Assembly: GCF_004208635.1 (NCBI RefSeq)
Contig: NZ_CP035806.1
Location: 1,798,001-1,862,000 of the forward strand
Length of the DNA: 64,000 nt
Reading direction: 5' to 3'
Source of the DNA: Leucobacter triazinivorans
GTDB taxonomy: Bacteria > Actinomycetota > Actinomycetes > Actinomycetales > Microbacteriaceae
Shown: piece by piece, positions 31,714-40,791 of the stretch
How positions within the stretch are numbered: position 1 is the first letter of the stretch
Layout: each line of letters opens with the position of its first letter
Notes under the pieces: model-generated
What the model was told of the DNA's origin: nothing
Database searches by the model: none
The model's input: only the letters and a program-made list of their open reading frames with translations
Made by a program: the position numbers and the translations under genes

Positions 31714-33702
31714 TCAACTCCAGTGGGTCGCCGAGCGGCGCACCATCTGCTCCCGATGCTGACGCGTCGTCTCTTCGAAGAGCTCGCCGGTGCCCCAGTC
31801 GAGGATCACCCCGTGGCGGCGGATCACGTCGAGCAGGTCGATCTCGCCGGCGCGGTACTTCGCCGCGACCTCGGCGGGGTCGGTCTCGAGCCAGGCCGCA
31901 CGATGCTCGCGAATGCGGGCCCGTTCGGCCGCCGTCGCCTCGCGATCGATCTCGTACCGGTCGAGCTCGGGATCGATCGGGGTGATCACGACCCCGTAGT
32001 CGGCCGCCGCGCGGCCGAGGGAGACGTAGCCGTCGATGACGTCCTCGAGCACCTCCTCGGGGGTGCGCTCGAGCGGATCGCCGAAGCCGCCCCCGCCCGC
32101 GGAGGGCCGGAAGAACGTGTCGCCGGGCTGCACGGGCACCGAGGAGAAGATCGATCCGAGAAACCTCTCGTTCTCCGTGCCCCGATTGAGCCAGACGCCG
32201 TGCGGAATCGACGGCAGACCGCCCTCGATCCCCCAGGTGATCGATCGCGCCCGATCGCAGCAGTAGCTCATCACCGAGGCGTCGGCGTCCGTGAGGGTCC
32301 CGCCCTTCTCCACGCCGCATCCGCCGCGGAACCGGCCCGGGCCTCCGGAGTCGGTGCCGATGCTGTGCATCGTCGTGAGCACCGGCGTCAGTCGCTCCTG
32401 CCCCTCGCACGCCTGCACCGCGAGACCGACGCCGAACACGGGCGCGGTGGCGCTCGAGCCGTCCTTCGAGGAGCGGCCGCCCCAGCCGCCGGCCATCCAG
32501 TCGTACCACATGAAGTACGGCGTGCTCTCGCTGCGGGCGTCGCGCCCGCCGACGAGCAGATACTCGAGGTTGAAGGCGCAGGCCATCGCCCGCTCGGGCA
32601 TGAGCTGCGACCAGATCTCGAAGATGCCGTTCATGAGTTTCTCGTACGGCCCCGAGCAGAATCCCGTGACCGCGTAGGGCCAGCCGGCGTTGACCACCGT
32701 GCCCTCCGGCCCGATGTCGGCGGTGACGGCGGCGTAGAAGCCCGAGTTGAGGGGCACGTCCGGGAAGAAGGTCTTCGTCCCGGCGTAGATGGCCGAGAAC
32801 GTCGTGCCGTACCCCGAGTTGAGGAAGGTGTCGACCACGTCGGCGCTGCCCTCGAGGTTGTAGTGGATGCCCGCTCCGTCGAGGGTCATGCGGATCTTGA
32901 TCGGCACGAGCCCCTCGGACTTGCCGGGGTCGAGGTCGAGGTAGTCGACGGTCTCCCAGGTGCCCTGCGGCAGCTCGGCGAGGCGGCGGCGCACCGTGCG
33001 CTCGACGTAGTCCTGCGTCTCCTGCATCGCGAGCTCGACGGTCTCCGTGCCGTAGCGGTCGACCAGGCGCAGCACCTCCCGCTCGCACACCGCGGTCGCC
33101 TCCGACTGCGCATGCAGGTCGCCGAGCGCCTGCTCGGGGGCGCGGGTGTTGGCGACGAGCAGCTGCGCGACGTCGTGCAGGAAGACGCCCTTCGACCACA
33201 CGCGGACCGGGGTGATCCGCAGGCCCTCGCCGAAGTGCTCCGACGCCGAGACGTCGAACGAGCCGGGCACCTTGCCGCCGATGTCGGCCCAGTGGCCCTT
33301 GTTCTGCGCGAAGGCGATGATGCGGCCCTGCGAGAAGATGGGGCGCACGAAGGAGACGTCGTTGAAGTGCGTGCCGCCGCGATACGGGTCGTTGATGGCG
33401 AAGACGTCGCCCGGATTGATGTCGTCGCCGAACTGCTCGATCACGGCCTTCGCCTGGAAGTGCAGCGTGCCGACGTGCACGGCGATGTCGCCCGAGCCCT
33501 GCATCACGGTGTTGCCAGAGGCGTCGCAGAGCGCCGAGGAGAAGTCGCGGGAGTAGATGACGAAGGAGTAGCAGGTGCGCAGGATCTGCTCGCTCATCAG
33601 GTCGACGCTCGTGGCGAAGGCGTTCTTGAGCACCTCGAACGTCACCGGATCGAGCGCGGTCCGCGGCGCGGCGTCGCGGGTCAGCGTGGTGGTGTCACTC
33701 AT
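31714..33702 (-). CDS. hyuB: hydantoinase B / 5-oxoprolinase B-type subunit
   Basis: 662 residues of the HyuB/OPLAH-B family. Motifs: LDPVTFEVLKNAFATSVDLM at the start, SSALCDASGNTVMQGSGDIAVHVGTL (given here in pieces of the conserved region), FAINDPYRGGTHFNDVSFV, GHWADIGGKVPGS, NSGYGTTFSAIYAG and SAGGGGFGDPLER. Together with HyuA it performs ATP-dependent opening of hydantoins, 5-oxoproline or related cyclic amides. ATG 33702 overlaps the hyuA stop (TGATG), so the pair is coupled. Confidence 0.93.
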   Translation of the reverse strand: MSDTTTLTRDAAPRTALDPVTFEVLKNAFATSVDLMSEQILRTCYSFVIYSRDFSSALCDASGNTVMQGSGDIAVHVGTLHFQAKAVIEQFGDDINPGDVFAINDPYRGGTHFNDVSFVRPIFSQGRIIAFAQNKGHWADIGGKVPGSFDVSASEHFGEGLRITPVRVWSKGVFLHDVAQLLVANTRAPEQALGDLHAQSEATAVCEREVLRLVDRYGTETVELAMQETQDYVERTVRRRLAELPQGTWETVDYLDLDPGKSEGLVPIKIRMTLDGAGIHYNLEGSADVVDTFLNSGYGTTFSAIYAGTKTFFPDVPLNSGFYAAVTADIGPEGTVVNAGWPYAVTGFCSGPYEKLMNGIFEIWSQLMPERAMACAFNLEYLLVGGRDARSESTPYFMWYDWMAGGWGGRSSKDGSSATAPVFGVGLAVQACEGQERLTPVLTTMHSIGTDSGGPGRFRGGCGVEKGGTLTDADASVMSYCCDRARSITWGIEGGLPSIPHGVWLNRGTENERFLGSIFSSVPVQPGDTFFRPSAGGGGFGDPLERTPEEVLEDVIDGYVSLGRAAADYGVVITPIDPELDRYEIDREATAAERARIREHRAAWLETDPAEVAAKYRAGEIDLLDVIRRHGVILDWGTGELFEETTRQHREQMVRRSATHWS

Positions 33703-35741
33703 CAGTGGATCTCCTCGAGGTGGATGCGGATGTTGAGCCATTCGTCGATCTCGGCGCGGGTGTACGGGGGCACCACCGTCGTCGAGTCGAGCTGATTGAT
33801 GATCGCCGGCCCGCTGAACTCGGTGCCCGCGGCGAGCGCGTCGCGGTCGTAGACCGGGGTGTCGAGCCAGCCCGAGACGCCGAAGTAGACCGGGCGGCGC
33901 TCCGCCGGAGCGCCCGGAGCCTGCTGCACGGGCTCGGCGGGGCGGAAGGAGGGCTTCGGGATCTTGCCGACCGCGCCGAGGTGCAGCTGGTACACCTCGA
34001 CGGGCGCGTCGTCCTGGCGGAACGCGAACTCTCGCTCGTACTGCTCGTGGAAGGTGCGCACGGCCTGGGCGAGGGCGCCGGGGCCCGATCCCATCGGCAC
34101 CTGCAGCGAGCGCCACTGCCCCTGGTAGCGCATCGAGATCTTGCGCTGCAGCATCGCGTTCTCCTCAGAGACCCCCTCGTGGCGCAGCCGGGCGGAGGCC
34201 TCGGTCTCCAGCGTCACGAACGCCTGCTCGATACCCTCTTCGTCGGCGCCGGAGGCGAGGCCCGTGTACATCTGCGCGAAGTCGTGCTGGATGTCGACGA
34301 GCAGGCACCCCATCGCCGAGGTGACCCCGGGGTTCGGCGGCACGACCACCGTGGGGATGCCGAGCTCTCGGGCCACGTCGGCGCCGTGGAGGGCGCCCGC
34401 GCCGCCGAAGGCGAGCAGGGCGAAGTCGCGCGGATCGTAGCCGCGGCGGATCGAGACGAGGCGCACGGCATCGGCCATGTTGGCGTTCGCGACGGCGACG
34501 ATGGCCTGCGCGGCCTCCTCGAGCCCCATGCCGAGCGGCTCCGCGATGACCCGACGGATGGCCCGCTCGGAGAGCGACCGGTCGAGCTGCTTCACCCCGC
34601 CCGCGAGCGAGGTGCCGAGGCGCCCGAGCACCACGTTCGCGTCGGTGTTGGTGGGCTGGTCGCCGCCCGTGCCGTAGCAGGCGGGGCCGGGATCGGCTCC
34701 CGCCGACTGGGGGCCGTTGCGCAGGGATCCCGCGATGTCGATGTGGGCCAGCGATCCGCCGCCGGCGCCGATCGTGAGCACCTCGATGGAGGGGAAGATG
34801 ATCGGGTGGCCGTACTCCACCTGCCACTCCTGGGAGACGCGCAGCTCGCCGTCGGCCACGAGCGCGATGTCGGTCGAGGTGCCGCCCATGTCGAGGCTCA
34901 CGGCGTTCTCGTATCCGCACTGCTGCGCGATGTGCTTCGCCGAGATGGCGCCCGCCGCGATGCCCGAGGCGGCGAGGCGCACCGGGAACTTCTCGACGAG
35001 GCGCGGCGTCATCGATCCCCCGCCGGAGTGCAGCAGCAGCAGGTCGCCTCGGTAGCCGCCGTCGCGCAGGCGGCCGGCGAGCCGGTTCACGTATCCCGAG
35101 ACGAGCGGCGCGAGCACCGCGTTGGCGACCGCCGTGTTGAAGCGGGGGTACTCGAAGATCTCGGGGAGCACCTCGGCCGAGGTCGAGACCGTCGCGTCCG
35201 GGATGACCTCCTCGAGGATCTCGCGCATGCGCGTCTCGTGCGCGGCGTTGGCGTAGGAGTTGAGGAAGCAGACCGCGATGGTCTTGACGCCGCGGCGCCG
35301 CAGCAGTTCGGCGAGGTCGCGCGCCTCCGCCTCGTCGAGCGGCGTGATGGTCTTGCCGTCGTAGTCGACGCGCTCGGAGACCTCGAAGCGGTCGCGGCGG
35401 CGGATGTAGGGCGCGGACACGTCGTTGTAGGCGTCCCAGAGGTCGTCCTTCGTGCCGTCGCGGATCTCGAGGACGTCGCGGAAGCCCCGGGTGGTCACCA
35501 GCGCGGCGGCGGGGAAGTTGCGCGTGATGAGGGCGTTGGTGGCGACGGTGGTGCCGTGGGAGAACAGCGCCACTTCGCCGAGATCGATCTCGCCCCGCTC
35601 CACGCCGTTCATCACCGCGACCATCGGATCGCTGGGCGTCGACGGGACCTTCGTCACGCGCATCTGCTGAGTGTCGTCGTCGAAGATGCAGACGTCGGTG
35701 AACGTCCCTCCGACATCGACCGCGACACGGACACTGCTCAT
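33702..35741 (-). CDS. hyuA: hydantoinase A / 5-oxoprolinase A-type subunit
   Basis: 679 residues. The actin-like ATPase fold begins RVAVDVGGTFTDVCIFD, followed by LFSHGTTVATNALITR, a second phosphate loop VSLDMGGTSTDIALVADG, TIGAGGGSLAHID, ADPGPACYGTGG and FALLAFGGAGALHG. This N-methylhydantoinase/oxoprolinase A subunit binds ATP and phosphorylates the cyclic amide. ATG 35741 follows AGGAGGAGCCC. It is the first gene of the hyuAB pair, divergent from a second PucR-like regulator at 35916. Confidence 0.94.
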   Translation of the reverse strand: MSSVRVAVDVGGTFTDVCIFDDDTQQMRVTKVPSTPSDPMVAVMNGVERGEIDLGEVALFSHGTTVATNALITRNFPAAALVTTRGFRDVLEIRDGTKDDLWDAYNDVSAPYIRRRDRFEVSERVDYDGKTITPLDEAEARDLAELLRRRGVKTIAVCFLNSYANAAHETRMREILEEVIPDATVSTSAEVLPEIFEYPRFNTAVANAVLAPLVSGYVNRLAGRLRDGGYRGDLLLLHSGGGSMTPRLVEKFPVRLAASGIAAGAISAKHIAQQCGYENAVSLDMGGTSTDIALVADGELRVSQEWQVEYGHPIIFPSIEVLTIGAGGGSLAHIDIAGSLRNGPQSAGADPGPACYGTGGDQPTNTDANVVLGRLGTSLAGGVKQLDRSLSERAIRRVIAEPLGMGLEEAAQAIVAVANANMADAVRLVSIRRGYDPRDFALLAFGGAGALHGADVARELGIPTVVVPPNPGVTSAMGCLLVDIQHDFAQMYTGLASGADEEGIEQAFVTLETEASARLRHEGVSEENAMLQRKISMRYQGQWRSLQVPMGSGPGALAQAVRTFHEQYEREFAFRQDDAPVEVYQLHLGAVGKIPKPSFRPAEPVQQAPGAPAERRPVYFGVSGWLDTPVYDRDALAAGTEFSGPAIINQLDSTTVVPPYTRAEIDEWLNIRIHLEEIH

Positions 35742-35846
35742 GGGCTCCTCCTGGAGTTCGTCGTTGAGTTCCGGATGCCTTCCAGAGTCGCCCTCCGCCC
35801 CGGCACGGTCACTAGAGAATACGAAGCTTTCCGTGGATCCCATTGT

Positions 35847-35852
35847 AGAATC
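35847..35852 (+). promoter_or_regulatory. candidate -10 (TAGAAT) of the second PucR-type gene
   Basis: TGTAGAAT, an extended -10-like sequence in an AT-rich patch 63 nt before GTG 35916, within the 174-bp divergent gap to hyuA. Confidence 0.35.
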
Positions 35853-35915
35853 TCCAAAAACCGGGCGGGTTCCAGCCGGGAAACCTCCCGTTCGCACAAG
35901 AATCGAGGGCTCGCA

Positions 35916-37139
35916 GTGACCACTCCCCCCGATCCCGCCGCGGAGGCGGAGCGCCTGCGCACCACCGTCGACATCACCCACGCCCTGCTCTCAGCGGTGT
36001 CGTCGCCCGACCCCGTGCACGCGCTGGCCGCGCGCCTCAGCACGCTCTGCCGGGGCACCGCGATCATCTACGACTTCGAGGGGGCGACGGTCGCGAGCGT
36101 GGGCGAGGCGCCCGCGCAGCTCATCTGGAACGAGGTCGCCGCCACCCATCGCCGCGAGCTCTCGATCCCGATCGGCCGCTGGCACGTGCGCACCCGGCGG
36201 GTATCGCTGCGCGACGGCATCCACGTGATCGCCCTCGCCAGCCGCGGCTCGGAGACCCTCGACCAGATCGGCGAGTTGCTGCTCGACTCCGCCGAGCGCC
36301 TGCTCGGCGCCGTCCACGGGATCCAGTACGGCGCATCGCAGCGGGATCGTCGCGACAACGAGCAGCTCATCGCCTCGCTCCACGACGGCATCCTGCCCGC
36401 CCGCGAGCACCGCTTCTGGAGCCAGCTCGCGCAGTTCCGCTTTCCCGCCTACGCCCCCGTGCGCGCGCTCGAGCTCGCTCCCGTCGACGCGTCCTCCGCG
36501 AGCGAGGCGCACCTGACGCAGCTGATCGGCCGCGCCCGCTCGGACGACCTGCCGTTCCTCACCATGCTGCGCCGCGTCGACATGGACTCGCCGTCGACGA
36601 TCGCGGCGATCGTGCCGGCGTCGGCGGCGAGCGAGCACTGGATCGGCGCCGTCGCTCAGCACTTCCTCGTGGGCGCCTCGGCACCGTTCTCCGCACTGTC
36701 CCAGGTGCCGGTCTGCGTGCGCGAGGCCGAGACGGGCCTCGGCATCGCACGCCAGTGGGCCTCGGCCTCCGCATCCCCTGAGGCGCCGGCGCCCGTGCTC
36801 ATCGATCGCATCGACCTCACGACGTGGCTGCTGTCGCACGTGGACCCCCGCCAGCTCGAAGAGCGCATCGCCCGCACCCTCGAGCCCCTCGGCTCCCGGC
36901 AGCTGCGCGACACGCTCACCACCTACCTGGCCGCCGAGCAGAACATCGCCCGCACCGCCGACGCGCTCTTCGTGCACCCCAACACGGTGCGGTACCGGCT
37001 CGGCCGCGTCGAGGAGGCGCTCGGTCGCCCCATCTCCTCGGCGCTCGCGCTGACGAATCTGGCGCTCGCGCTGCACCCGGAGCTCATCGGCCGCGCGGCG
37101 GAGCTGGACCGCGCGCACGCGGAGCAGGCCGCCCCGTAA
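35916..37139 (+). CDS. PucR/CdaR-type helix-turn-helix regulator (hyu genes)
   Basis: 407 residues from GTG 35916. The C-terminal HTH_30 is clear (LRDTLTTYLAAEQNIARTADALFVHPNTVRYRLGRVEEALG). The N-terminal two thirds look like a GAF-type sensor (ALAARLSTLCRGTAIIYDFEGATVASVG) followed by a degenerate GGDEF-like region; the classical PucR N-terminal domain of the neighbour at 28284 is absent, so the two are not simple duplicates. It probably regulates hyuAB and perhaps the NCS1 permease. Confidence 0.85.
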   Translation: MTTPPDPAAEAERLRTTVDITHALLSAVSSPDPVHALAARLSTLCRGTAIIYDFEGATVASVGEAPAQLIWNEVAATHRRELSIPIGRWHVRTRRVSLRDGIHVIALASRGSETLDQIGELLLDSAERLLGAVHGIQYGASQRDRRDNEQLIASLHDGILPAREHRFWSQLAQFRFPAYAPVRALELAPVDASSASEAHLTQLIGRARSDDLPFLTMLRRVDMDSPSTIAAIVPASAASEHWIGAVAQHFLVGASAPFSALSQVPVCVREAETGLGIARQWASASASPEAPAPVLIDRIDLTTWLLSHVDPRQLEERIARTLEPLGSRQLRDTLTTYLAAEQNIARTADALFVHPNTVRYRLGRVEEALGRPISSALALTNLALALHPELIGRAAELDRAHAEQAAP

Positions 37140-37189
37140 GCTGAGGGGCGAGCGCCCCGCGCACGCGGGGCCCGACGTCGAGGAGGACC

Positions 37190-37480
37190 ATGAGCACCGG
37201 ATCGCACGGAGACATCCAGCTCGAGAACGAGCACTTCAGGGTCACGCGGTGGACCATCCAGCCGGGCGGCGCGATCCCGATGCACCGTCATGAGCACGAG
37301 TACGTCGTGGTGCCGCTCGTCACCGACACGATGCACGTGACCAACGCCGACGGCAGCGAGATCGTGGCCGAGCTCGTCGCCGGGCAGAGCTACACCCGGC
37401 CCGCGGGTTCCGAGCACCGGGTGGAGAACCGCACCTCCGACGCGCCCGTCGTGTTCGTCGAGGTGGAGCGGCTCGCATGA
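37190..37480 (+). CDS. small cupin-domain protein
   Basis: 96 residues, a single cupin barrel: WTIQPGGAIPMHRHEHEYVVVPL supplies His-x-His and Glu metal ligands and YTRPAGSEHRVENRT the second-motif His. Small cupins bind a metal and act as isomerases, dioxygenases or ligand-binding proteins; the role is unknown here. ATG 37190 follows GAGGAGGACC. It overlaps the following GNAT gene by 4 nt. Confidence 0.87.
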   Translation: MSTGSHGDIQLENEHFRVTRWTIQPGGAIPMHRHEHEYVVVPLVTDTMHVTNADGSEIVAELVAGQSYTRPAGSEHRVENRTSDAPVVFVEVERLA

Positions 37481-37929
37481 GCGGCCTCGCGGTGCGGTTC
37501 GCGACCGACGGCGATCGCGACGCGTGGGAATCGCTCTACCGGGGGTACCGCGACTTCTACGAGAAGCCGCACGACCCCGCGGTCTTCGACACCGTGTGGG
37601 CCTGGCTCATGGACCCCGCTCACGAGACCCGATGCCTCATCGCCGAGGTCGACGGCCGACCCGTGGGGCTCGGGCACTTCCGTCGTTTCGCGCGCCCCAT
37701 CGACGGCGGGCAGGGCCTGTACCTCGACGACCTCTTCACCGCCCCGGCGGCGCGCGGCACGGGGGCGGCGTCGGCGATCCTGCACCGCCTCGCCGAGATC
37801 GCGCGCGACGAGGGCGCCGCGCTGGTGCGCTGGATCACCGCCGAGAACAACACCACCGCACGCAGCCTGTACGACCGCCTCGCCGCGCAGACCCCCTGGG
37901 TCACCTACGATCTGAGGCCGGCCGACTGA
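37477..37929 (+). CDS. GNAT-family N-acetyltransferase
   Basis: 150 residues. The acetyl-CoA binding segment is LYLDDLFTAPAARGTGAASAILHRL, followed by WITAENNTTARSLYDRLA, the usual beta-bulge and C-terminal pattern. ATG 37477 overlaps the cupin stop. Acceptor substrate unknown. The pair may modify or process an amine derived from the neighbouring amide catabolism; that is inference. Confidence 0.88.
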   Translation: MSGLAVRFATDGDRDAWESLYRGYRDFYEKPHDPAVFDTVWAWLMDPAHETRCLIAEVDGRPVGLGHFRRFARPIDGGQGLYLDDLFTAPAARGTGAASAILHRLAEIARDEGAALVRWITAENNTTARSLYDRLAAQTPWVTYDLRPAD

Positions 37930-37970
37930 CCGCGCCGGGTGAGCGGAGCGCAGCATTCAGCCACGCGCGC

Positions 37971-38369
37971 TCACCCGCGCAGGCGCTCGGTGCCTCCGGT
38001 GGCCGCCGTGCGGCCGTGCACGACGGGCCGTCCCTCCCCGTCGACGGCCACGAACACGATGCTCTCGAGGGTGAGCACCTCCTGCCCGGTGACCGCGTTC
38101 TCGACGCGGCACGCGAGCGTGATCGAGGTGCGCCCGAAACCGACCACCCGGTACTCGAGCTCGAGCAGGTCGCCGCGGTCGGCCCGCGCCGCGAAGTCGA
38201 TCTCGGACATGTGCCGCGTCACCACGTCGATCGTGCCGAGCTGCGTCACCGCGACGATCGCGGCCTCCTCGTCCACCCACTGCAGCAGGCGCCCGCCGAA
38301 GAGCGCTCCGTGCTGGTTGAGATCCTCGGGTTTGACCCACTTGCGCACGATATGCCGGTAGTCGCTCAT
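37971..38369 (-). CDS. acyl-CoA thioesterase, hotdog fold (YciA-like)
   Basis: 132 residues. The hotdog core is visible: VKPEDLNQHGALFGGRLLQWVDEEAAIVA (Asn, GG and catalytic Asp), VVTRHMSEIDFAARADRGDLLEL and SITLACRVENAVTG. It hydrolyses acyl-CoA thioesters. ATG 38369 was chosen because homology starts with MSDYRH; the frame extends upstream. It is separated from the amidohydrolase by 50 bp on the same strand and could be the last gene of that operon. Confidence 0.88.
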   Translation of the reverse strand: MSDYRHIVRKWVKPEDLNQHGALFGGRLLQWVDEEAAIVAVTQLGTIDVVTRHMSEIDFAARADRGDLLELEYRVVGFGRTSITLACRVENAVTGQEVLTLESIVFVAVDGEGRPVVHGRTAATGGTERLRG

Positions 38370-38419
38370 GCCCGCCAGCCTACGCGGCGGGCGACCGCCC
38401 GGCGCGTCCGCCCGGGCGG

Positions 38420-39946
38420 TCACGCGCGCGGGAACACCGGCGGGAACAGCTCCTCCTCGCTCGAGCCGGTGGGCCCGGCGAGCGCGTCGCGCTCGGGATA
38501 GGCGGCGCGCAGCTTCTCGAAGATGCGCTGGCCCTCGGCCCGCAGCGCTCGCGCGTCGACGCCGGGGATCTCGCCGTCCCGCATCACCGCACGCCCCCGC
38601 ACCATGCTGAAGCGCGCGTCGCGACCCGTGCCGGCGAGCGTCAGCGTGCGCAGGGGATCGTCGATCGCGCCCATGCGCAGATCGGCCAGCGAGAACGCCA
38701 CGAGATCGGCCGCGGCCCCGGGCGCGATGCGGCCGAGATCCGGGCGCCGCAGCGCACGCGCGCCGCCCAGCGTCGCCGCCTCCACGTACTCGGCGAGCAG
38801 ACCGCGGCCGAGATCACCGTGCTGCGCCTTCGAGAGCTGCACCCCCGTGTCGATCGCGCGGACGAGGTCGGGCGGGAACGAGTCGGTGCCGAGCGCCACG
38901 TTCACGCCGGCGTCGAGGTACTGCGAGAGCCGTTCGAGCCAGAAGGCGTAGCGCGCGTTGGTGAGCGGGCAGTGCGCGATGCTGACGCCGGCCGCGGCGA
39001 GCCGCGCGAGATCGCCGCGATCCTCGCCGTGCACGTCGGGGTGCACGTCGAGGTAGACGCCGTGCGCCAGGATCAGCCGCTCGTTCAGCAGGCCGCTGCG
39101 CTCGAGCAGGCCGAGCGGCGTCGTGCCGCGCTCCCGCTCCAGAACGCCGATCTCCGACTCGAGCCCCTGCGTCGCGTGCGCGCGCACGAGCACGTCGCGC
39201 TCGGCCGAGACGCGCCCGGTCGCGGCGAGGATCGCGTCGCTCACGGTCTCCACCCGGCACGGCACGAGCACGCCGGTGACGAGCGGATCGTCGAGCGCCG
39301 CGACCGTGTCGAGAAAGCGCACGGCATCGGCGAACGCCGCCTCGCCCCGCGCCTCATCCCAGTGGATCCCGTGCGAGCCGTCGGGACGCGTCACGTGCAC
39401 CCCCGAGCGGTAGGACGGGCCGAGGAAGGTGCGGATCCCGAGCCCGCTCGCGGTGCGGGCCGTGTCGAGCAGGTCGTCGTGGGTCTCGGCCCACGCGCCG
39501 TGGATCTCGGTGGAGATCGGCATCGCGGTCGTTATGCCGTGCAGGATCAGCTGCACGAGCCCGTACCGCCGCAGCGCGCTGCGCTCGGCCGGCGTCAGCA
39601 CCTCGCGCGGGGCGCGGGCGTACGCCTCCGACCACTCCAGGCGCGCCTCGTGCGCCGGCCCCCACCACGAGTCGAGCAGCAGGTGGTCGATGTCGACGAG
39701 CCCCTCGAGATCGATGAGGCCGGGCAGGAGCAGGCTCTCGCCCAGGTCGATGGTCTCGTCGGCCCCGACCTCGAGCCGGCGCGCGGCAGCCCCCGAGGCC
39801 ACCGCCTCGATGCGCTCGCCGCGCACGAGCACCGTCGCGTCGCGCAGCTCCACGAAACCCGGCCCGCCCGGGCGATCCTCGTCGCACGCGATGACGAAGG
39901 CCGCGCGGAGAGCCGTCGCCCCCGTCGCCCCGTGCCCGGCGCTCAC
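38420..39946 (-). CDS. amidohydrolase-like protein lacking the canonical HxH motif
   Basis: 508 residues of the COG0402 (SsnA/AtzA-like) superfamily. Where family members read PGLVDxHxHL this protein reads LLPGLIDLEGLVDIDHLLLD, so the first metal-binding His pair is absent. Later conserved elements remain: RAHATQG, LILAHGVYLD, IAHCPLTNARYAF and ALGTDSFPPDLV. It may use altered metal ligands (the DIDH acidic/His cluster) or be non-hydrolytic. The start GTG 39946 overlaps the ABC ATPase stop by 4 nt, tying it to the dpp-like operon. Substrate unknown. Confidence 0.82.
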   Translation of the reverse strand: MSAGHGATGATALRAAFVIACDEDRPGGPGFVELRDATVLVRGERIEAVASGAAARRLEVGADETIDLGESLLLPGLIDLEGLVDIDHLLLDSWWGPAHEARLEWSEAYARAPREVLTPAERSALRRYGLVQLILHGITTAMPISTEIHGAWAETHDDLLDTARTASGLGIRTFLGPSYRSGVHVTRPDGSHGIHWDEARGEAAFADAVRFLDTVAALDDPLVTGVLVPCRVETVSDAILAATGRVSAERDVLVRAHATQGLESEIGVLERERGTTPLGLLERSGLLNERLILAHGVYLDVHPDVHGEDRGDLARLAAAGVSIAHCPLTNARYAFWLERLSQYLDAGVNVALGTDSFPPDLVRAIDTGVQLSKAQHGDLGRGLLAEYVEAATLGGARALRRPDLGRIAPGAAADLVAFSLADLRMGAIDDPLRTLTLAGTGRDARFSMVRGRAVMRDGEIPGVDARALRAEGQRIFEKLRAAYPERDALAGPTGSSEEELFPPVFPRA

Positions 39947-40791
39947 GATGCGAGCTTCTCTCGCCGCACCGGCCTCCAGCCCGGCCCGGGCACCGCCGCC
40001 CGCAGCGTGCGCGTGTAGGGGTGGGTCGGTTGCGCGAGCAGCTCCGAGGTGACGCCCGCGTCGACGACCCGGCCGTTCTCCATCACGATCATGCGATCCG
40101 AGATCTGGTTGACCACCGCGAGATCGTGCGAGATGAACAGGTAGCTCACGCGCCGCTCCGCCTTGATGTCGGCGAGCAGGTTGAGGATCTGCGCCTGGAT
40201 GGACACGTCGAGCGCGGCGACCGCCTCGTCGAGCACGATGACGCCGGGGTCTGCGGCGAGCGCGCGGGCGATCGCCACGCGCTGGCGCTGCCCGCCCGAG
40301 AGCTCGCGGGGGAAGCGATCGAAGAAGCGCTCGGGGAGGCCCACGGCGTCGAGGATCTCCTGCGCCTGTCGGCGCAGCTCGCGCGCCGATCCGACTCGGC
40401 CCTCGGCGTGCAGCCGCAGGTTGGAGAGGATCACCTCCCCGACCCGCTGCCGGCCGTTGAGCGACGAGTACGGATCCTGGAACACGTACTGCACCTCGCG
40501 CGCCCGGCGCCGACGATCCCGCAGGTGGGTCGGAGGCGCCGAGCGATCCTCGCCCGCGACGGTCACCGCGCCCGAGGTCAGGCGCTCCAGGCCGACGATC
40601 ATGCGGGCCACCGTGGTCTTGCCAGATCCCGATTCCCCCACGATCGCGAGGCACTCGTCGGGGAGCAGTTCGAAGGAGACCCCGTCGACCGCGACGACAT
40701 CCTCGCCCTTCGTGCCGCGCGGCGCCGGGAAGACCTTGCGCAGCTCGGTCGCGCTGATGAGCGGCTCGCCGCCCGTGATCCGTGCGTTCAT
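39943..40791 (-). CDS. dppF: peptide-type ABC transporter ATPase (DppF-like)
   Basis: 282 residues. Walker A AIVGESGSGKTTVARM, Q-loop VFQDPYSSLNGRQ, signature [16 protein letters not shown] and Walker B VIVLDEAVAALDVS are all present, and the oligopeptide-type C terminus PTHPYTRTLRAAVPG is seen. It powers the permeases at 41.6-43.5 kb. It overlaps both neighbours by 4 nt. Confidence 0.93.
   Translation of the reverse strand: MNARITGGEPLISATELRKVFPAPRGTKGEDVVAVDGVSFELLPDECLAIVGESGSGKTTVARMIVGLERLTSGAVTVAGEDRSAPPTHLRDRRRRAREVQYVFQDPYSSLNGRQRVGEVILSNLRLHAEGRVGSARELRRQAQEILDAVGLPERFFDRFPRELSGGQRQRVAIARALAADPGVIVLDEAVAALDVSIQAQILNLLADIKAERRVSYLFISHDLAVVNQISDRMIVMENGRVVDAGVTSELLAQPTHPYTRTLRAAVPGPGWRPVRREKLAS

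Noticed and set aside
33705..35915. N-terminal extension of the second PucR-type regulator by ~740 codons
   Set aside because: The extension is antisense to hyuA; coding homology starts at GTG 35916, which has its own ribosome-binding site.
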